In this document: piece after piece, positions 5,655 to 8,131 of the stretch | Numbering within the stretch: position 1 is the first letter of the stretch | How the letters are laid out: each line of letters starts with the position of its first letter | NCBI GenBank assembly: GCA_005877855.1 | Contig: VBOF01000150.1 | Coordinates: 1 to 8,131 of the forward strand | Direction of reading: 5' to 3' | DNA from: Nitrospirota bacterium | GTDB taxonomy: Bacteria > Nitrospirota > Nitrospiria > Nitrospirales > NS-4 | Length of the DNA: 8,131 nt | Translations under genes and position numbers: made by a program | Notes under the pieces: model-generated | The model's input: only the letters and a program-made list of their open reading frames with translations | Told to the model about the DNA's origin: nothing | The model's database searches: none

Positions 5655-6638
5655 TCACTCCCCGCCGATCCGTCGTATATGCCTTATCGTGTCATTGCGA
5701 GCGACCACCGGGAAAGCGGCAATCTCATCTTTCGTCTCGTGAGATTGCTTCGTCGTTTCGCTCCTCGCAATGACGAAGACTTGTCCTGCGCTGCGCCCGG
5801 AAACGCTAAGCGTGCTTAATCGCCATATCGACAAAAATTTTATAGCTCTGCGACTTCCCTCTTCCACGATGACGACCTTGCCCGTTTTCTTGGCCGATGT
5901 CGCCAAGGTCGCCAGATCCAGTGGGCGCAGCGTGCGGGGGTCGATCACTTCCGCCTGGATGCCTTCCTGGGCCAACTTCCCGGCCGCTTCCAGCGCCACC
6001 AGCAACATCTTGGAATAGGCGATGAGCGTCACGTCTGTCCCTGGTCGCTTCACCTCCGCGACGCCGAGAGGGATCGTGTAGTCGTCGTCTCCGACTTCGC
6101 CCTGCACAGGATACAGCAGTTGAGCCTCGAGGAAGATGACAGGGTTCTCGTCCCGGATCGCGCTCTTGATGAGCCCCTTGGCGTCAAAGGGCGTCGCGGG
6201 CGCCACCACCTTCAAGCCCGGGACGTGGCAGAACCACGCTTCCAGGCTTTGCGAATGCTGGGCCCCCAGTTGGCGCGCCGCCGAGCCCGGGCCCCGGATC
6301 ACGATGGGCACGCTGAGCTGTCCGCCGGACATGTAGCGGATCTTCGCCGCATTGTTGACGACCTGATCCATCGCCAAGAGGGCGAAGTTGAACGTCATCA
6401 CCTCGACGACGGGGCGGAGTCCCGCCATGGCCGCCCCGATGGCCAGGCCGGTAAAGCCCAGCTCGGTGATCGGCGTGTCCACGACGCGACTCGAACCAAA
6501 TTCTTCCAGGAACCCCTTGCTGACCTTGAAGGCGCCCTGGTAATAAGCCACATCCTCCCCGATCAGGAAGACCCGATCGTCCCGGCGCATCTCCTCTTTT
6601 AAAGCCTGGTTCAGCGCTTCCCGGTATGTCGTCTTCAT
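5655..6638 (-). CDS. pdhB: Pyruvate dehydrogenase E1 component, beta subunit, with C-terminal domain replaced by repeat sequence
   Basis: The frame encodes 327 residues. Residues 1 to ~261 are a good E1-beta: GEDV at 27-30 with the conserved Glu28, PITE at 56-59 with the TPP-contacting Glu59, QH at 127-128, DQVVNNAAKIRYMSGG near 91-106, and VVIVEEG at 255-261. After this point family members continue for roughly 65 residues of the transketolase C-terminal domain, including a GVGAEI-like block. Here that is absent. Instead the frame passes through an AT-rich stretch and an 84-bp palindromic element, giving VIARSETTKQS and similar residues, and ends RRIGGE, which might be original. Total length is near normal, which looks like replacement rather than simple insertion. 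The lost domain normally supports E1 assembly, so activity is doubtful unless the sequence is a misassembly. There is no clear Shine-Dalgarno; translation is probably coupled to pdhA. Confidence 0.85.
   Translation of the reverse strand: MKTTYREALNQALKEEMRRDDRVFLIGEDVAYYQGAFKVSKGFLEEFGSSRVVDTPITELGFTGLAIGAAMAGLRPVVEVMTFNFALLAMDQVVNNAAKIRYMSGGQLSVPIVIRGPGSAARQLGAQHSQSLEAWFCHVPGLKVVAPATPFDAKGLIKSAIRDENPVIFLEAQLLYPVQGEVGDDDYTIPLGVAEVKRPGTDVTLIAYSKMLLVALEAAGKLAQEGIQAEVIDPRTLRPLDLATLATSAKKTGKVVIVEEGSRRAIKFLSIWRLSTLSVSGRSAGQVFVIARSETTKQSHETKDEIAAFPVVARNDTIRHIRRIGGE
5658..5663 (-). promoter_or_regulatory. Shine-Dalgarno of pdhC
   Basis: GGGGAG on the minus strand lies 7 bases before the pdhC ATG and overlaps the last codons of the pdhB frame. 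It is the best ribosome-binding site in the PDH operon. Its presence shows that the original pdhB-pdhC junction survived the rearrangement just upstream. Confidence 0.7.
5691..5774. repeat. 84-bp palindromic MITE-like repeat in the 3' end of pdhB
   Basis: The element has two imperfect inverted arms. On the plus strand it begins GTCATTGCGAGCGACC at 5691 and reaches CAATCTCA by 5727. The opposite arm, read on the minus strand from 5774, begins GTCATTGCGAGGAGCG and also ends CAATCTCA. The arms are about 35-37 bases each around a ~12-base centre (5728-5739). This pattern (GTCATTGCGAGnnGCGA with GCAATCTCA) resembles a dispersed non-autonomous palindrome seen in many bacterial genomes; that link is from memory. 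It has no transposase and no obvious target-site duplication. In RNA it would fold into a long hairpin about 30 bases ahead of the pdhC ribosome-binding site. Confidence 0.85.
5775..5855 (-). other. AT-rich segment of unknown origin joining native pdhB to the palindrome
   Basis: This stretch lies between the last recognisable E1-beta codon and the palindromic repeat. It contains an A/T run (ATAAAATTTTTGTCGATATG on the minus strand) unlike the GC-rich coding sequence around it. It also holds a small inverted repeat, TAAGC-GT-GCTTA, at 5807-5818. It is translated in the pdhB frame, but the residues do not resemble E1-beta. A different minus frame reads GKSQSYKIFVDMAIKHA then stop. I do not recognise its source; it could be part of a larger mobile repeat or debris from a deletion. 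Confidence 0.5.
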
Positions 6639-6650
6639 TGCACGGTGTCT

Positions 6651-7613
6651 TTAGGCGTAGACGTCGTCCTCGAGCGCAGTCACGGGTGGCGCCGGACTGG
6701 CATCGGCGAACTCCACCGCCTCGCGGACGATCTGCGCGACTTCCTGTTCGATGCGCTTGAAGTCCGCCTCGGTCGCCAGCCGTTCACCCAGCATCCGGGT
6801 CCGTAACAGCAGGAGCGGGTCCCGCTTCTTGGCCTCATCCACCTCGGCTTTCGTCCGGTAATGACCGTGGGCGGGATCGGCCATCGAATGGCCGAGAAAC
6901 CGGTACGTCACGGCCTCCAGGAAATACGGGCGCTTGCGGGTGCGGACCTGCTCCAAGGCTTTGCCGACGGCCTCGCGGACGGCCAGCACCTCCATGCCAT
7001 CGACCCGGCCAGCTTCGATGCCGTAAGCGGCGGCGTTCTGGGCAACGTCGGCGTAGAGCGCGACCGCACGTTCGACCGGCGTGCCCATCCCGTAGCGGTT
7101 GTTCTCGCAGAGAAACAGCACGGGCAGCCCCCAGAGCGCGGCCAGGTTCAGCGTTTCATGGCATGCGCCGCTCGGCACCGCCCCCTCGCCGAAGAAGCAC
7201 AGGACCACCTGGTCGCCGCCGCGATACTTCACGGCGAAGGCCACGCCGGCTGCCAGCGGCAGGTGTCCACCGACGATGGCGTAGCCCCCCATGAACCGGC
7301 GCTCCGCATCCACGAGGTGCATGGAGCCGCCCTTTCCCTTGCACAGCCCGGTGGATCGTCCGAAGAGCTCGGCCATGACCCGCTTCGGGTCCGAGCCCCG
7401 AGCAAGGCAGTGGCCGTGATCGCGGTAGGCAGAGAAGACGTAATCGTCGGGCCGCAACGCGTCTACGGCGCCCACGGCCACGGCCTCTTCCCCGATGTAG
7501 AGGTGGCAGAACCCGCCGATCTTGCCGAGCGCGTACATCTCCGCGGTCCGCTCCTCGAAGCGTCGGATCAGGAGCATCTGGGTGTAGAGATGGAGCAGGT
7601 GCGCTCGTTCCAC
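6651..7613 (-). CDS. pdhA: Pyruvate dehydrogenase E1 component, alpha subunit
   Basis: This 320-residue protein is the TPP-binding alpha subunit of a heterotetrameric E1, which decarboxylates pyruvate (or a related 2-oxoacid) and passes the acyl group to lipoyl-E2. The N-terminal LLIRRFEER and HLYIGEEAVAVGA blocks are typical. RDHGH lies at 64-68, and the TPP/Mg motif runs from GEG (142-144) to NN (171-172), followed by RYGMGT. FLGHSMADP near 239 matches the family's conserved loop. The motif has Glu where GDG has Asp, a variant I recall in related E1 proteins. The start is the GTG at 7613: it gives the usual N-terminus, and the frame upstream has no start codon before it enters fusA. No Shine-Dalgarno is visible, consistent with a leaderless message. 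Twelve bases separate it from pdhB. An acetoin dehydrogenase alpha subunit is the main alternative, but lipA beside it favours PDH. Confidence 0.9.
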   Translation of the reverse strand: MERAHLLHLYTQMLLIRRFEERTAEMYALGKIGGFCHLYIGEEAVAVGAVDALRPDDYVFSAYRDHGHCLARGSDPKRVMAELFGRSTGLCKGKGGSMHLVDAERRFMGGYAIVGGHLPLAAGVAFAVKYRGGDQVVLCFFGEGAVPSGACHETLNLAALWGLPVLFLCENNRYGMGTPVERAVALYADVAQNAAAYGIEAGRVDGMEVLAVREAVGKALEQVRTRKRPYFLEAVTYRFLGHSMADPAHGHYRTKAEVDEAKKRDPLLLLRTRMLGERLATEADFKRIEQEVAQIVREAVEFADASPAPPVTALEDDVYA

Positions 7614-7619
7614 ACTGGC

Positions 7620-7628
7620 ATTGTAGCA
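7620..7628 (-). promoter_or_regulatory. Extended -10 promoter for pdhA
   Basis: On the minus strand the sequence reads TGCTACAAT, an extended -10 element (TGn plus a hexamer one base from TATAAT). No good -35 is found 16-18 bases upstream, which extended -10 promoters can tolerate. Counting the last T as -7 puts +1 at 7613, the first base of the proposed pdhA GTG codon. This is a prediction from sequence only. Confidence 0.45.
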
Positions 7629-7659
7629 GAAATTTCGAGGCGAAGAGGTTGGACGACTG

Positions 7660-8131
7660 TCAGGTCTTGCCGGTGTACTTGGCGATGATCGCGTCCTGCA
7701 CCGGCTTGGGGCAGGGCTGGTACTCCTTGAAGTCCATCGTGAAGGTGGCGCGCCCCTGAGTCTTCGACCGGACGACGGTCGCATAGCCGAACATCGTCGC
7801 GAGCGGCACCAGCGCCTCCACGACCGAGGCGGTCGCGCGCGTGTTCATGCCGACGATGTGCCCGCGCCGGGAGTTCAGGTCGCCGATCACGTCGCCGGTG
7901 AACTCGTTCGGCGTCACCACTTCGACGCGCATGATCGGCTCGAGCAGGACGGGCCTGGCTTTCAGGACCCCCGACTTGAAAGCCATGTTGCTGGCGATCT
8001 TGAACGCCATCTCGCTGGAGTCCACCTCGTGGTAGGACCCGTCGATGACGTGCACCTCCACGTCCAGCAGGGGGAATCCGGCCAGGGGGCCCATGGTCAT
8101 CCCTTCCTCCACGCCCTTCTGGACCGCAGAG
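7660..8131 (-). CDS. fusA: Elongation factor G, C-terminal part (5' end outside window)
   Basis: This is the last ~157 residues of a translational GTPase. The frame is open to the window edge, so the gene starts beyond it. EF-G drives ribosome translocation after peptide bond formation. The visible part covers the end of domain IV and all of domain V. The segment GSYHEVDSSEMAFKIAS and the following PVLLEPIMRVEVVTP and GDVIGDLNSRRG are hallmark EF-G sequences. The protein ends KYTGKT before a TGA stop at 7662-7660. The GTPase domain, which would separate canonical EF-G from an EF-G2 paralogue, is not visible. The neighbour is pdhA rather than tuf or ribosomal protein genes, so this could be a second copy; that is inference. 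The stop is 46 bases from the pdhA start, with no terminator hairpin between them. Confidence 0.95.
   Translation of the reverse strand, partial: SAVQKGVEEGMTMGPLAGFPLLDVEVHVIDGSYHEVDSSEMAFKIASNMAFKSGVLKARPVLLEPIMRVEVVTPNEFTGDVIGDLNSRRGHIVGMNTRATASVVEALVPLATMFGYATVVRSKTQGRATFTMDFKEYQPCPKPVQDAIIAKYTGKT

Noticed and set aside
7190..7196. Loss of the TPP motif in E1-alpha because GDG reads GEG
   Set aside because: Glu at this position appears in related E1-alpha proteins, the spacing to NN is normal, and the rest of the motif is intact.
7614..7784. N-terminal extension of pdhA into the EF-G gene
   Set aside because: It overlaps the EF-G coding region and yields an Arg/Ser/Pro-rich sequence unlike E1-alpha. 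The GTG at 7613 gives the normal N-terminus.
1..8131. CRISPR array, tRNA, rRNA or transposase gene
   Set aside because: No regularly spaced direct repeats, cloverleaf-like sequences, rRNA blocks or transposase motifs were seen on either strand.

Overview
The window is a GC-rich, tightly packed bacterial segment of about 63% G+C by eye. Every supported gene is on the minus strand, so transcription runs from high to low coordinates. The genes in that order are: the 3' end of an EF-G gene, pdhA, pdhB, pdhC, lipA, a small unknown gene, a MutL/GlmL-family ATPase gene, and a 378-residue unknown protein gene. No gene-free stretch exceeds about 80 bases. The mix of a heterotetrameric-type pyruvate dehydrogenase, a MutL-family ATPase with no mutase beside it, and several small dispersed palindromic repeats suggests an uncultured soil or subsurface lineage such as NC10/Methylomirabilota, Rokubacteria or Nitrospirota. 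This assignment is an inference from style only.

Right part (8131-3579). After the EF-G C-terminus come E1-alpha, E1-beta and E2 of a 2-oxoacid (probably pyruvate) dehydrogenase, then lipoyl synthase. E1 decarboxylates pyruvate with TPP, E2 carries the acetyl group on a lipoyl lysine, and LipA inserts the sulfurs that complete that lipoyl group. E3 (lpd) and a lipoyl/octanoyl transferase are not in the window. pdhA appears to have its own extended -10 promoter, with a predicted start point exactly on its GTG codon, so it may be leaderless.

Left part (3567-84). A textbook sigma70-type promoter (TTGACT, 17 bases, TATAAT) sits just after lipA. It appears to drive a three-gene unit: a roughly 126-residue unknown protein, the MutL-like ATPase (4-base ATGA overlap), and the 378-residue protein with barrel-sandwich-like and KOW-like parts (3 bases after the mutL stop). 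In glutamate mutase systems MutL is linked to the B12 enzyme. Here no mutase subunit is visible, so the client of the unit is unknown.

Repeats are the most unusual aspect. An 84-bp palindromic MITE-like element lies inside the 3' end of pdhB. The normal C-terminal domain of E1-beta (about 65 residues) is absent and is replaced by translation of this element and an AT-rich flank. A second, GC-rich hairpin repeat family occurs twice in opposite orientation, once translated in frame in the pdhC linker and once as an extra tail on the MutL-like protein. Three coding sequences in 8 kb have therefore been altered by small repeats.
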